The notes: generated from the sequence alone by a model not told the origin. Shown: positions 47,614-56,144, numbered from the stretch's first letter. The stretch is 64,000 nt of DNA from Pseudomonas sp. 10S4 (GCF_034344865.1 NZ_CP133774.1:7130001-7194000); one strand, 5' to 3'. A program made the numbers and translations.

Positions 47614-48323
47614 TTTGACTCTCCAAATTGCAGGTGCAAACGAAAATGCACCGGGTCGAGCAGGCTTTCGACCTGTTCCATAAACCGGCCCTGACGGTCG
47701 TACGTGGTGCGCAGGGCCTTGAGGAATACCGTGCCGTGCGGACGACCGAGCAGGTCGGCGTCTTCGGCACTCAACGGCTCGGCGCCGATCCACTGATCAC
47801 CGCGTTCGCCGATGTAGCCGTAGGCAGCCAGGGTGATGGTCAGCGAGTTATCAATCAGGCCCACTCGCGGCAGGCTTTCCAGGCCCCCGGTGGCAGGCAT
47901 CAGTGAACGTTCGAGGGACACCAGCGTGCCGTCGTTGGAACGGCGGCGACGATCAAGGGTGATGAACTTCTCGGTGCCGAACCGCGGCAGCAAGTCAGGA
48001 CGAGTGACCGCCTCGAGCCGCAGCACTTCGGTATTGATCAGCGCCCCGCTGTCCGCCAGGGCCTGGGCCCAACCACTGCGCTGATCGAGCACCACACCGT
48101 CGAAGGTGACAATGGAGCCGACTCCGCTTTGCGTGGCGATGTAGTTGCGCCTCTTCAGTTCGGCCAGGGCTTCACGCAGCGTGCCGCGGCTGACCTTGAA
48201 TTCTTGAGCCAACTGATGCTCGCCCGGCAACAGAAAACCGTCCTCCATGAGGCCGCTTTCGATGCGCCGGATGAGTTCGTCGACCACCCGTTGTTTCTTG
48301 TCAAATCGAACCTGTCTAATCAT
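47610..48323 (-). CDS. GntR family regulator with UTRA domain
   Basis: 237 residues from the ATG at 48323. The winged helix (LPGEHQLAQEFKVSRGTLREALAELKRR) lies at residues 30-65, and a UTRA effector domain follows (ITLDRRRRSNDGTLVSLERS). HutC-type regulators of this class bind small nucleosides, sugars or histidine-related compounds. First gene of the probable unit with the glycohydrolase, permease and kinase. Confidence 0.88.
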   Translation of the reverse strand: MIRQVRFDKKQRVVDELIRRIESGLMEDGFLLPGEHQLAQEFKVSRGTLREALAELKRRNYIATQSGVGSIVTFDGVVLDQRSGWAQALADSGALINTEVLRLEAVTRPDLLPRFGTEKFITLDRRRRSNDGTLVSLERSLMPATGGLESLPRVGLIDNSLTITLAAYGYIGERGDQWIGAEPLSAEDADLLGRPHGTVFLKALRTTYDRQGRFMEQVESLLDPVHFRLHLQFGESK

Positions 48324-48403
48324 GTACAAAGTGATAACCGAAACAGGGTCGGGCGAGCAAGGAATTTTTTGAGGGAGGTGATGGAAGGAAGGAGGATCAT
48401 AGA

Positions 48404-48492
48404 TGTGGGAGCGGGCTTGCTCGCGAAAGCGGTCTGTCTGACACATCAATATTGAATGTGCCGACGCTTTCGCGAGCAAGCCCGCTCCCACA
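48404..48492. repeat. REPIN, GTGGGAGCGGGCTTGCTCGCGAA family
   Basis: Two inverted arms with about 45 bases between, separating the GntR promoter from the end of the sugar transporter operon. Confidence 0.9.
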
Positions 48493-48539
48493 CTGGACCT
48501 CCTGCCCCCACACATTTTGTGTGAGGCAGGTGAATTTAT

Positions 48540-49511
48540 TTAGCGTTGTTTCAGTCGGTCAATCACCACCGCCAGCAACAGGATCGAACCGCGAATCACA
48601 TACTGATAAAACGTATCGATGTTCTTCAGGTTCATCGCATTTTCGATGATCGCCAGAATCAACACCCCGGCAATCACATGCCGAATCATGCCGATCCCGC
48701 CACTCAACGACACCCCGCCCAACACACAGGCGGAGATCACCGTCAGTTCAAAACCCTGGCCAATCATCGGCTGGCCCGAGGTCATGCGCGAGGCGAGAAT
48801 CACCCCGGCCAACGCCCCGATCAAACCGTGCACGGCGAAGATGATGATTTTGGTCCGATCAACGTTCACCCCGGCCAGCAGCGCCGCTTCCTGGTTACCG
48901 CCGATGGCCATGGTGTTGCGCCCGTAGGTGGTGTAGTTCAGCAGCCAACCGAAAAACAGGAAGCAGACGATGGTGATCAGGATCGGCACCGGCACGCCGA
49001 ACAACTGGCCGTTGCCGAATACGAAGAACTGCTCCTGCGACACGCCCACCGCTTTACCGTTGGCAAAAATGTACGCCAGACCACGGACGATCTGCATGGT
49101 CGCCAGCGTGGTGATTAACGCATTGACCCGCAACTTGGCGATCACAATCCCGTTGATCAACCCGACAATCAGGCCCATGAACAGCGCAGCGACAACACCG
49201 AGGAACACGCTGTCGGTGTCGCGCATCACCACCGCCGCGACCACGCCGGCGCAGGCAATCACCGAGCCCACCGACAAGTCGAAATGCCCGGACGCCAGGC
49301 AATACAACATGGTGCACGCGGCAATCCCGGTGGTGGAAATCGCCAGCCCCAGGCCGCGCATGTTCAGCGGCGACAGGAAGTTGTCGATCAGCAAAGTACA
49401 CGCCAGAAAGATCCCGACGGCCGCCAGCAACATGACCCAGTCGTCGAGAAAACGCCGCAGGTCCAGAGGTTTGCGCGGGGTCGGCAGAGCGTTGTTTTGG
49501 ATTGTCATCAT
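48540..49511 (-). CDS. araH: L-arabinose/galactose-type ABC transporter permease
   Basis: 323 residues with 8-10 hydrophobic segments. The RbsC/AraH family signature is visible (GSVIACAGVVAAVVMRD, GVSLSGGIGMIRHVIAG). It forms the membrane channel for the AraF-AraG pair. The ATG at 49511 follows GAGG; an ATG three bases on is an alternative. It begins 9 bases after the ATPase stop. Order ATPase-permease matches araFGH. Confidence 0.9.
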   Translation of the reverse strand: MMTIQNNALPTPRKPLDLRRFLDDWVMLLAAVGIFLACTLLIDNFLSPLNMRGLGLAISTTGIAACTMLYCLASGHFDLSVGSVIACAGVVAAVVMRDTDSVFLGVVAALFMGLIVGLINGIVIAKLRVNALITTLATMQIVRGLAYIFANGKAVGVSQEQFFVFGNGQLFGVPVPILITIVCFLFFGWLLNYTTYGRNTMAIGGNQEAALLAGVNVDRTKIIIFAVHGLIGALAGVILASRMTSGQPMIGQGFELTVISACVLGGVSLSGGIGMIRHVIAGVLILAIIENAMNLKNIDTFYQYVIRGSILLLAVVIDRLKQR

Positions 49512-49520
49512 AGTCACCTC

Positions 49521-51062
49521 TCAGTTCGCCACGCTGTCAGCGCGTTGGCGCGGCAAAGCCAGTTGCAGCAAGTTGGATTCATTCGCTTCGTCGCGGGACA
49601 GTTCACCGCGCAGCGCGCCTTCGCAGAGCACCAGGATGCGGTCGGAAATGCCCATGACTTCCATCAAGTCGCTGGACACCACGATCACCGCGATGCCGCT
49701 TTCAGCGAGACTGTGGATGATCTGGTAGATCTCGGCCTTGGCGCCGATGTCGATGCCGCGAGTCGGCTCGTCGAGCAGCAGGACTTTCATCGGCATCGAC
49801 AGCCAGCGACCGAGAATGGCCTTCTGCTGATTGCCGCCGGACAGGTACATGATTTTCTGCGACGCACTGGGCGTCTTCACTTTAAGCGCGGCAATCTGCT
49901 TGTCGGCGTTGCCCTTTTCCCACAGGCCGCGCAACAGGCAACCGAAGGTGGAATGGGCGCCACGGGCGCTGATGTTGATGTTCTCGGCGACGCTGGAGAG
50001 CGGCATGATGCCCTCCTTCTTGCGGTCCTCGGGGCACAGCAAAATCCCGGCGGCAATCGCATCCCGCGGTGAACGCAGTTTCAGTTCATGACCGCGCAGC
50101 TCCAGGCGTCCGGCGGTGTTGCGCGTCAGCCCGCTGAGCATCCGGAACAACTCGGTGCGACCCGCGCCGACCAGACCGAACAGCCCGAGAATTTCGCCTT
50201 TGTGCACCTCGAAACTTACCGGCTCACGCAGGCCCGGCCCGAGCAACCCGTCGACCTTCATCGCCACTGCACCTCGCTGGCGTGGGCGGTAATCGTAGAT
50301 GTCCTGAATGTCGCGACCGACCATGCAGGTCACCAATTGGTCGTGGGTCAGTTCGCTCATGTTCTCGAACGTGCGCACGAAGCGGCCGTCCTTGAACACC
50401 GTCACCGCGTTGCAAATGCGGAACACTTCTTCCATGCGATGAGAGACGTAGAGCACCACTTTGCCTTCGTCCCGCAGCCGCCCAATGATCGCCATCAAAC
50501 GATCAATCTCTCGGGCCGAGAGGCTGCTGGTCGGTTCGTCGAACGCAATCACATGGGCACCACGGGACAACGCCTTGGCGATTTCCACCAGTTGCCGCTG
50601 GCCGAGGGACAGCCGTCCGACTTTCTCTTGCGGATCGATTTCATCCGCCAGGCCCTTGAGGCAGGCCAATGCTTGCTGGCGCAAGGCGCCGCGATTGATC
50701 AGACCGAAACTCGCCGGCAAGTGACCGAGGAACAGGTTCTCCGCCACGGTCATTTCCGGGACCAGGTGCAGCTCTTGGTGGATCACCGCCACGCGGCTGG
50801 CGATGCTGTCGGCGGTGGACTTGAAGACCATCGTCTGCTCGCCGATCTGCAGATCGCCGCTGCTCGGGATGTAGGCGCCACCGAGGATTTTCAGCAGCGT
50901 CGATTTGCCCGCGCCGTTCTCGCCCATCAAGGCATGCACCTGCCCCGGATGCGCAACGAAGCTGATGCCGTCCAGCGCCTTCACGCCGGGAAAGGTCTTG
51001 CCGATCCCGTTGAAGCGCAAGCTGTCGCCGCGGTGTTCTTGTGTTTGTGTTTGCGCTTGCAT
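49521..51062 (-). CDS. araG: Sugar ABC transporter ATP-binding protein (AraG-like)
   Basis: 513 residues, two ABC domains as usual for sugar importers of the CUT2 group. Domain 1: Walker A GENGAGKSTLLKILGG and signature RLSLGQRQLVEIAKALSR. Domain 2: signature YLSGGNQQKAILGRWL and LLLDEPTRGIDIGAK. The start at 51062 has GAGG upstream; the longer open frame is not conserved-looking. It powers uptake by AraF/AraH. Confidence 0.94.
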   Translation of the reverse strand: MQAQTQTQEHRGDSLRFNGIGKTFPGVKALDGISFVAHPGQVHALMGENGAGKSTLLKILGGAYIPSSGDLQIGEQTMVFKSTADSIASRVAVIHQELHLVPEMTVAENLFLGHLPASFGLINRGALRQQALACLKGLADEIDPQEKVGRLSLGQRQLVEIAKALSRGAHVIAFDEPTSSLSAREIDRLMAIIGRLRDEGKVVLYVSHRMEEVFRICNAVTVFKDGRFVRTFENMSELTHDQLVTCMVGRDIQDIYDYRPRQRGAVAMKVDGLLGPGLREPVSFEVHKGEILGLFGLVGAGRTELFRMLSGLTRNTAGRLELRGHELKLRSPRDAIAAGILLCPEDRKKEGIMPLSSVAENINISARGAHSTFGCLLRGLWEKGNADKQIAALKVKTPSASQKIMYLSGGNQQKAILGRWLSMPMKVLLLDEPTRGIDIGAKAEIYQIIHSLAESGIAVIVVSSDLMEVMGISDRILVLCEGALRGELSRDEANESNLLQLALPRQRADSVAN

Positions 51063-51126
51063 AACCACCTCATCACACAGATCAGGCAGCCCCGTCGCCA
51101 GGGCCGCCGATGAAATCAACCGGCCT

Positions 51127-52131
51127 TCAGTTCCACAGGCCGATCTTTTCCAGTTCCTGCTTGAAGTTTTCACGCGTGATCAGCGTCACATCGTCCATGG
51201 CGGTGTATTTCGGCGGTTCTTTGCCGGTGGTCACCCACTCATACATCATCGCCGCAGTGTTGTAGCCCTCGATGTGCGGGCTAGGCAGCATTGAGCCGAA
51301 GAAGCCGCTGTTAGGCTTTTTCAGTTCGCCGATGGCGTCGGTGCCGTTGATGCCGATGCCGATTACGTTGGCCGCCGCAAACCCGGCGCTTTCGGTGGCG
51401 CGCACGCCGCCGAGCACGGTGTTGTCGTTCATGCCGCCGATGATCAGGTTTTTCGCACCGCTGGGCAGTTTCACCAGCGCCGAGTTGGTGGCGTCCATGC
51501 TGCCCGGTACGTCGAGGGTTTTCTGTGCGGTGTAGAGGATGTGGTCTTTCGGGAAGCCCGCATCTTCCAGCGCCTTGGCCGAACCGTCGGTGCGTTTCTT
51601 GCCGGTGTCGAGTTCGTTGAAGGTGTTGATCACCGCGTAGGTTTCTTTCCAGTCCCAGCCGCGCTTTTTAGCTTCGGTGGCCATGGCGGCACCCTGTTTC
51701 TGGCCGACTTCGAAAGCCGCCATGCCGAGGTAAGGCACGTCTTCCATGAACTTGCCGTTGGCATCGACAAACCGGTCATCGACCGCCATCACTTTCAAAC
51801 CGTTGAGCTTGGCCTTGGCCTCGATGGCCGGGCCGAGGCCGACGTCCGGCGGGCAAATGACGAAGCCCTTGGCGCCGTTGGCCGCCAGGCTGTCGATGGC
51901 CGAGAGGGTTTTCTCGCCGTCAGGCACGGCGATCTTGATCACGGTGAAGCCCTTCTCTTTCCCGGCCTTTTCAGCGAAAGCCCATTCGGTCTGGAACCAG
52001 GGCTCTTCCGCCTGCTTGACCAGAAAACCGATCTTCACTTGCTCGGCCGCCAGCAGCGAACTGCTCAGGCTGACCGCCGTGACCGCCAAAGCGGCACAGC
52101 ACAGGGAACGGATCCCACGACGACGATTCAT
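51127..52131 (-). CDS. araF: L-arabinose/galactose ABC transporter substrate-binding protein (AraF-like)
   Basis: 334 residues with a signal peptide (MNRRRGIRSLCCAALAVTAV). It strongly resembles E. coli AraF: KIGFLVKQAEEPWFQTEW, IKIAVPDGEKTLSAIDSLAA, IGGMNDNTVLGGVRATE, ending DDVTLITRENFKQELEKIGL. AraF-type proteins bind L-arabinose and, with weaker affinity, D-galactose. AAGGAG precedes the start. The genomic context (galactose-type oxidation genes) favours galactose or both. Confidence 0.93.
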   Translation of the reverse strand: MNRRRGIRSLCCAALAVTAVSLSSSLLAAEQVKIGFLVKQAEEPWFQTEWAFAEKAGKEKGFTVIKIAVPDGEKTLSAIDSLAANGAKGFVICPPDVGLGPAIEAKAKLNGLKVMAVDDRFVDANGKFMEDVPYLGMAAFEVGQKQGAAMATEAKKRGWDWKETYAVINTFNELDTGKKRTDGSAKALEDAGFPKDHILYTAQKTLDVPGSMDATNSALVKLPSGAKNLIIGGMNDNTVLGGVRATESAGFAAANVIGIGINGTDAIGELKKPNSGFFGSMLPSPHIEGYNTAAMMYEWVTTGKEPPKYTAMDDVTLITRENFKQELEKIGLWN

Positions 52132-52259
52132 AAGCTGACTCCTTGTTATTTTTTTTGAGCGTTATTTGAAAGCCGATGCAGCGGTCAAACCGTGAAGCGA
52201 ATAGTCATATCGTATTATGATTGGAATTCAGACGGAGTTCCGCGCTGAAATCCACTTAC

Positions 52260-53078
52260 TCAGTCGTGGTACATCACCGAGCGACCACCATCGATGGTGA
52301 TGCATGAGGCATTGATGAATGGCGCTTCATCGCTGGCCAGGAATACGGCAGTCATCGCCACTTCCATCGGCTGACCGATGCGGCGCGGTGGATGCAGGTC
52401 AAACGCCCGCTGACGCTCAGCATGTGGGTCGGCAAAACCGTTCCAGTAGTCGACGTTCAGTTGGGTTTCGATGTAGCCCGGCGCAATGGCGTTGACGCGA
52501 ATGCCCTTCGGCGCGTACTCGATGCCGAGGGCGCGGGTCAGGCCGAGCAAGCCGTGTTTGGCTACCGGGTACGGGAAGCAACCGGGAATGATGTGGGTGG
52601 AATGGGTCGAGGCAATGTTGATGATGCTGCCGATACCCTGCTCGATCATCTGCGGCAACACGGCTTTGCAGCCATACCAGGCGCCGTCCAGGTCGATGGC
52701 GAAGCAACGGCGCCAGTCTTCGTCGGTCATTTCCAGCGGATCGCGGAACACGTTGACCCCGGCGCAGTTGACCAGCACGTCGATCCGGCCGTGACGTTCG
52801 ACGGCCAGTCTGGCCATGGCGTGCAGGTCTTGCTGGCTGGACACGTCAGCCTTGATCGCCTGGACGTCAAAACCTTTGTCCCGCCAATGGGCCGCGACTT
52901 TTTCGACTTTCTCGCCCTGGATATCGCTGATGATCAGCTTGGCTTGCTGGGAAACAAAGGTGGCGACGATGGCTTCACCGATGCCTTGAGCCGCACCGGT
53001 CAACAGCACGACTTTGTTTTTCAGTCGTTCGCCCTTCGGCGGCTCGGGCACCGGTGGCAAGGAAAGAGGTTCAGCCAT
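52260..53078 (-). CDS. SDR sugar dehydrogenase (galactose/arabinose 1-dehydrogenase type)
   Basis: 272 residues. TGAAQGIGEAI cofactor loop near residue 28, NCAGVN at 108, catalytic STHSTHIIPGCFPYPVAKHG with Tyr and Lys near 170. It lies between the araF and lactonase genes, and is preceded by a copy of the dgoK promoter. It most likely oxidises the anomeric carbon of D-galactose or L-arabinose to the lactone. GGGAG precedes the ATG. The family alone does not prove the substrate. Confidence 0.88.
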   Translation of the reverse strand: MAEPLSLPPVPEPPKGERLKNKVVLLTGAAQGIGEAIVATFVSQQAKLIISDIQGEKVEKVAAHWRDKGFDVQAIKADVSSQQDLHAMARLAVERHGRIDVLVNCAGVNVFRDPLEMTDEDWRRCFAIDLDGAWYGCKAVLPQMIEQGIGSIINIASTHSTHIIPGCFPYPVAKHGLLGLTRALGIEYAPKGIRVNAIAPGYIETQLNVDYWNGFADPHAERQRAFDLHPPRRIGQPMEVAMTAVFLASDEAPFINASCITIDGGRSVMYHD

Positions 53079-53163
53079 GAATCCAGACTCCCTTTTTCAG
53101 GCACGACAAAAACCGGGCATCTGTCGATGTCCGGCCGAAAAGCTTTTGAGAAAATCGCTGCAT
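53071..53163 (-). CDS. Predicted 30-residue leader peptide upstream of the dehydrogenase
   Basis: A short frame starts at the ATG at 53163 with a good AGGTGAAG ribosome site, runs for 30 residues (MQRFSQKLFGRTSTDARFLS, then CLKKGVWIHG) and stops in ATGGCTGA, overlapping the dehydrogenase start. Its start region is the duplicated dgoK start. It may couple translation to the dehydrogenase or be a by-product of the promoter duplication. Not proven to be made. Confidence 0.4.
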   Translation of the reverse strand: MQRFSQKLFGRTSTDARFLSCLKKGVWIHG

Positions 53164-53276
53164 CACTTCACCTGTTTTGTTTTTTTAAGTGTGAGTGCGT
53201 GTAACTGATGGAGCCGACTATAAACCCGACCACCAAATAATCTCAATATATAATTTTACGTCTCATATATTGGGAT
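53161..53276 (-). promoter_or_regulatory. Sugar dehydrogenase promoter and operator, duplicate of the dgoK cassette
   Basis: Minus strand: -35 TTGAGA (53246-53241), 18-base spacer, -10 TATAGT (53222-53217). The operator at 53240-53276 has arms ATCTCAATATAT and ATATATTGGGAT with a 13-base centre, one mismatch between the arms. It ends at the lactonase stop codon. Element order and spacing match the dgoK cassette at 37784-37884, and a 24-base block next to the start codon is shared with one mismatch. Confidence 0.72.
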
Positions 53277-54152
53277 TTATCCGGCAAACCGGATGCAGGT
53301 TTTTCCAGGCACATCGAGCCGAATCGATAGCACCGCGCCGTCCAACGGATGGTTAAACGGGCTGGCGGCACTGGTGATGTACAGGGTTTTCAAGTCTTCG
53401 CCGCCGAACACACAGCTGGTTGGGCGGCTGATCGGCAGTTCAATGATTTGATCGACATGGCCTTCGGGACTTAATCGCAGCAGACAGCTGCCGTCCCATC
53501 GGGCGTTCCAGAGATAGCCCTGCGCGTCCATCGCCGAACCATCCGGGCCGCCGCGTTCGTGGGGGCCGAACCAGGCTTGCGCAGGTTCGAGGCTACCGTC
53601 GGTGCGAATGACATGTTGATAGAGCGTGCGGTCGAGGCTGTCGGCGAAATACACGCGGGTCAGGTCATCGCTCCACAATAGGGTGTTGGGAATGCCCAAC
53701 CCTCGGAGCAGCGGCGTCACCCGTGCGTCGGCATCAATGCGGAACAAGCCACCGGAGCGGCGCTCGATGGGCAAGTCCTCGCCCTGTAAACCGATGTTGT
53801 TCTGCATGGTGCCGAGCCAGAGCCGGCCGAGTGCATCGCAGCGGGCTTCGTTGGGGCGATTGCCGGGTTGCGGGTCAGCGACACAAAGCAAGGTGAGGCG
53901 CGGTTCCAGGCCTGGCGAATCCAGGTCCAGCCGATACACTCCGCTGGTCATGGTCACCAGCGCATCGCCGCTTTCGCAGGGGATGAAGGCGGACACGTGT
54001 TCGGGCATTTGCCAGATCTGCACGTTGGCACCGATCAGCCTCAGCGCTTGCTTGCCGGCGATGTCTACCCAGTACAACGCCTGGGTTGACGCATCCCAGA
54101 ACGGGCCTTCACCGAGCTGTGCCCGGTGTTGGGTAACGGCAGTCCACGTCAT
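53277..54152 (-). CDS. SMP-30/gluconolactonase family sugar lactonase
   Basis: 291 residues, six-bladed propeller of the SMP-30 family. Metal ligands and motifs are visible: LGEGPFWDASTQALYWVDI near residue 12 with the Glu, RPNEARCDALGRLWLGTM near 99, IPNTLLWSDDLTRVYFADS near 150 and GPDGSAMDAQGYLWNA near 204. It hydrolyses sugar lactones, here probably galactono- or arabinono-lactone from the neighbouring dehydrogenase. GGAGG precedes the ATG. Confidence 0.93.
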   Translation of the reverse strand: MTWTAVTQHRAQLGEGPFWDASTQALYWVDIAGKQALRLIGANVQIWQMPEHVSAFIPCESGDALVTMTSGVYRLDLDSPGLEPRLTLLCVADPQPGNRPNEARCDALGRLWLGTMQNNIGLQGEDLPIERRSGGLFRIDADARVTPLLRGLGIPNTLLWSDDLTRVYFADSLDRTLYQHVIRTDGSLEPAQAWFGPHERGGPDGSAMDAQGYLWNARWDGSCLLRLSPEGHVDQIIELPISRPTSCVFGGEDLKTLYITSAASPFNHPLDGAVLSIRLDVPGKTCIRFAG

Positions 54153-54179
54153 GAAACCTCCTGCATTGTTCTTGTTTTA

Positions 54180-54269
54180 GGTGGGAGGGGGCTTGCTCCC
54201 GAAGGCTGTGTATCTGTGACACCCATGTTGAATGTGTCGACGCCTTCGCGGGCAAGCCTCGCTCCTACA
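54180..54269. repeat. REPIN with unlike arms
   Basis: The left arm (GTGGGAGGGGGCTTGCTCCC) and the right arm (CGGGCAAGCCTCGCTCCTAC) come from different REP subfamilies, yet lie at the usual spacing in inverted order. It separates the FCD regulator from the lactonase. Confidence 0.7.
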
Positions 54270-54284
54270 AGGGCACTTGTGTGG

Positions 54285-55002
54285 TCAGCTGGCTTTTTTG
54301 TCGGCCATGACTTGCGGGTAGAAACGCTTGATGGCCAGGTCGGCGTTGTCGATCAGGGTCATGCAGGCCCACACACCCCGCGCGGCGTCCCGGGCGGCGA
54401 TGGCGTCGGCCATGTCTTTGTGGATTGGCAGTGTGCGGCGCAGTTCGTCCGGGTCGGCAGCGGACACTTCGAACGACACCGCCAGCAGCGCGCCGAGGGC
54501 CGGGACCATTTGTTCGATGAATTGATTGTGGCTGGCGGCGAGGATGCACTCGTGGAAGAACTGGTCGGCGCGGTTGTAGTCGATGCCGCTATCCACCGCT
54601 CGTTCCAGCGCGTTGTAAGCCTGAAGGATCGCTTGAACCTGTTCGACAGTGGCCCGCTCGCAGGCCCAGCGCACCGCCATGGGTTCGATGGTGCGGCGCA
54701 AGTCGAGCAAGTCGTCGACAAAGTTTTCCGGCAAGCCGCTGCGGGACAACCAGCCGACGACTTGCGGATCAAACAGGTTCCAGCGGCGCACCGGCAGCAC
54801 TCGTGTGCCGACCTTCGGCCCGACTTCGAGCATGCCTTTGGCAACCAGGGTTTTGATGGCTTCGCGGATCGACCGTGCGACTGACCCCGAGCTGCTCGCC
54901 CAGGTCGGCTTCAACCTTGATGGTTTCGCCGGGCTTAACTTGGCCGGCGGCAATCCAGCAGCCTAGCCAATCGACCGTCGACGCATGAAAACTGCTGGAC
55001 AT
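54285..55002 (-). pseudogene. FCD-type GntR regulator of the sugar operon (frameshifted near 54871)
   Basis: Corrected length about 238 residues. The N-terminal piece starts at 55002 (MSSSFHASTVDWLGCWIAAG) and includes the winged helix ADLGEQLGVSR; the frame is rejoined at SIREAIKTLVAKGMLEVGPK once one extra base near 54871 is removed. The FCD ligand domain follows with metal-binding residues in DQFFHECILAASHN. Position at the head of the lactonase-dehydrogenase-araFGH set suggests it controls these genes. Confidence 0.85.
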
Positions 55003-55054
55003 GAAAACCTCGAGGCAGGGACGGCAAAAAGCCGTTCGCGATGGAGGTCACGCT

Positions 55055-55069
55055 AATCATCATATGATT
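55055..55069. promoter_or_regulatory. Possible autoregulatory operator of the FCD regulator
   Basis: AATCAT-CAT-ATGATT is a perfect 6-base inverted repeat about 55 bases before the regulator's start. A related half, ATGATTGG, occurs upstream of araF at 52217-52224. Weak but suggestive. Confidence 0.35.
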
Positions 55070-55230
55070 GGGTGTCAATTTGATTTTTTCTGATCCGGCA
55101 AACGGCCCTTCCAGGCTGACGGTGCTTTTCTCAAGCGATTTGAAACAACCCATTTTGTGACCTACGGTTAGCCCGCGACAGATCAGGCAGTCAATAGCAT
55201 CTGTTTCACTAAAGTCCGCTATCGACAGGT

Positions 55231-56109
55231 ATGAGCATGAACATGGATGCGTCTACGCAATACCCAATTGTTTTGGTCCACGGCCTTTTTGGCTTCGACA
55301 CAATCGCCGGCTATCCCTACTTCTTCGACATCAAGGAAGCGCTGGAACGGGCCGGCGCCAAAGTGTTTACCGTTAACATTCCAGCGGTTAATGGAAACGA
55401 GGAACGCGGTGAAAAACTGCTCGAACACGTCAATCGCATTTTGCTGGAAACGGGAGCAGCCAAGGTCAATCTGATCGGCCATAGCCAAGGTCCACTGTCC
55501 GCACGCTATGTAGCAGCGCTGCACCCGGAAAAGGTAGCGTCAGTCACCTCGGTCAGTTGCCCCAATCATGGTTCCGAAATTGCCGATCAGTTGCATAAGG
55601 CTTTGACGCCCGGAGAGTTGCCGGAAGCGTTCGTGCTGGCGCTGTTTGGAGCGGTCGGCACCTTCATATCGCTGATCAGTGGCCACCCGCAAAACCCACA
55701 GGACCCTCAAGCAGCTTTCGAATCGTTGACCAGCGCGGGATTGGCAGCCTTCAATAAGAAATACCCACAAGGGGTGCCGAAACACTGGGGCGGGGAAGGC
55801 AACGAAGTTGAAAACGGGGTCTATTACTATTCCTGGAGCGGGATCGTACAAAACTTTCAAAGCCTGCAACCACTCGATCCGACTCATTTGAACTGTATCG
55901 TGCTGTCGAAGTTATTTTATAAAGAGAAACACGCCAACGATGGACTGGTCGGACAGTACAGCTCGCACTTGGGCAAGGTCATTCGTTCGGATTACCCCAT
56001 GGACCATTTTGATGCGGTCAATCAAATGGCCGGGATCACGAGTTGGAACGTAAGCCCGGTCCACCTCTATCTTGAGCATGCCGCTCGGCTCAAGGACAAA
56101 GGTTTGTAG
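55231..56109 (+). CDS. Triacylglycerol lipase, P. fragi-type, without a signal peptide
   Basis: 292 residues. The protein closely follows the family I.1 Pseudomonas lipases: [13 protein letters not shown], the nucleophile [18 protein letters not shown] near residue 85, the Asp in HANDGLVG and the His in [10 protein letters not shown]. No signal sequence precedes the mature-like start, as reported for the P. fragi lipase. ATGs at 55231, 55237 and 55243 are possible; AGG at 55227 best suits 55237. No lif chaperone gene is nearby. Confidence 0.92.
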   Translation: MSMNMDASTQYPIVLVHGLFGFDTIAGYPYFFDIKEALERAGAKVFTVNIPAVNGNEERGEKLLEHVNRILLETGAAKVNLIGHSQGPLSARYVAALHPEKVASVTSVSCPNHGSEIADQLHKALTPGELPEAFVLALFGAVGTFISLISGHPQNPQDPQAAFESLTSAGLAAFNKKYPQGVPKHWGGEGNEVENGVYYYSWSGIVQNFQSLQPLDPTHLNCIVLSKLFYKEKHANDGLVGQYSSHLGKVIRSDYPMDHFDAVNQMAGITSWNVSPVHLYLEHAARLKDKGL

Positions 56110-56114
56110 ACCCC

Positions 56115-56144
56115 AAAAAAATGGCCCGCTTAATAGCGGGCCAT
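56115..56144 (-). terminator. Terminator between the lipase and DUF1285 genes
   Basis: ATGGCCCGCT and AGCGGGCCAT form a strong stem with a 5-base loop, followed by T7 on the minus strand. It serves the DUF1285 gene and may help the lipase. Confidence 0.85.
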
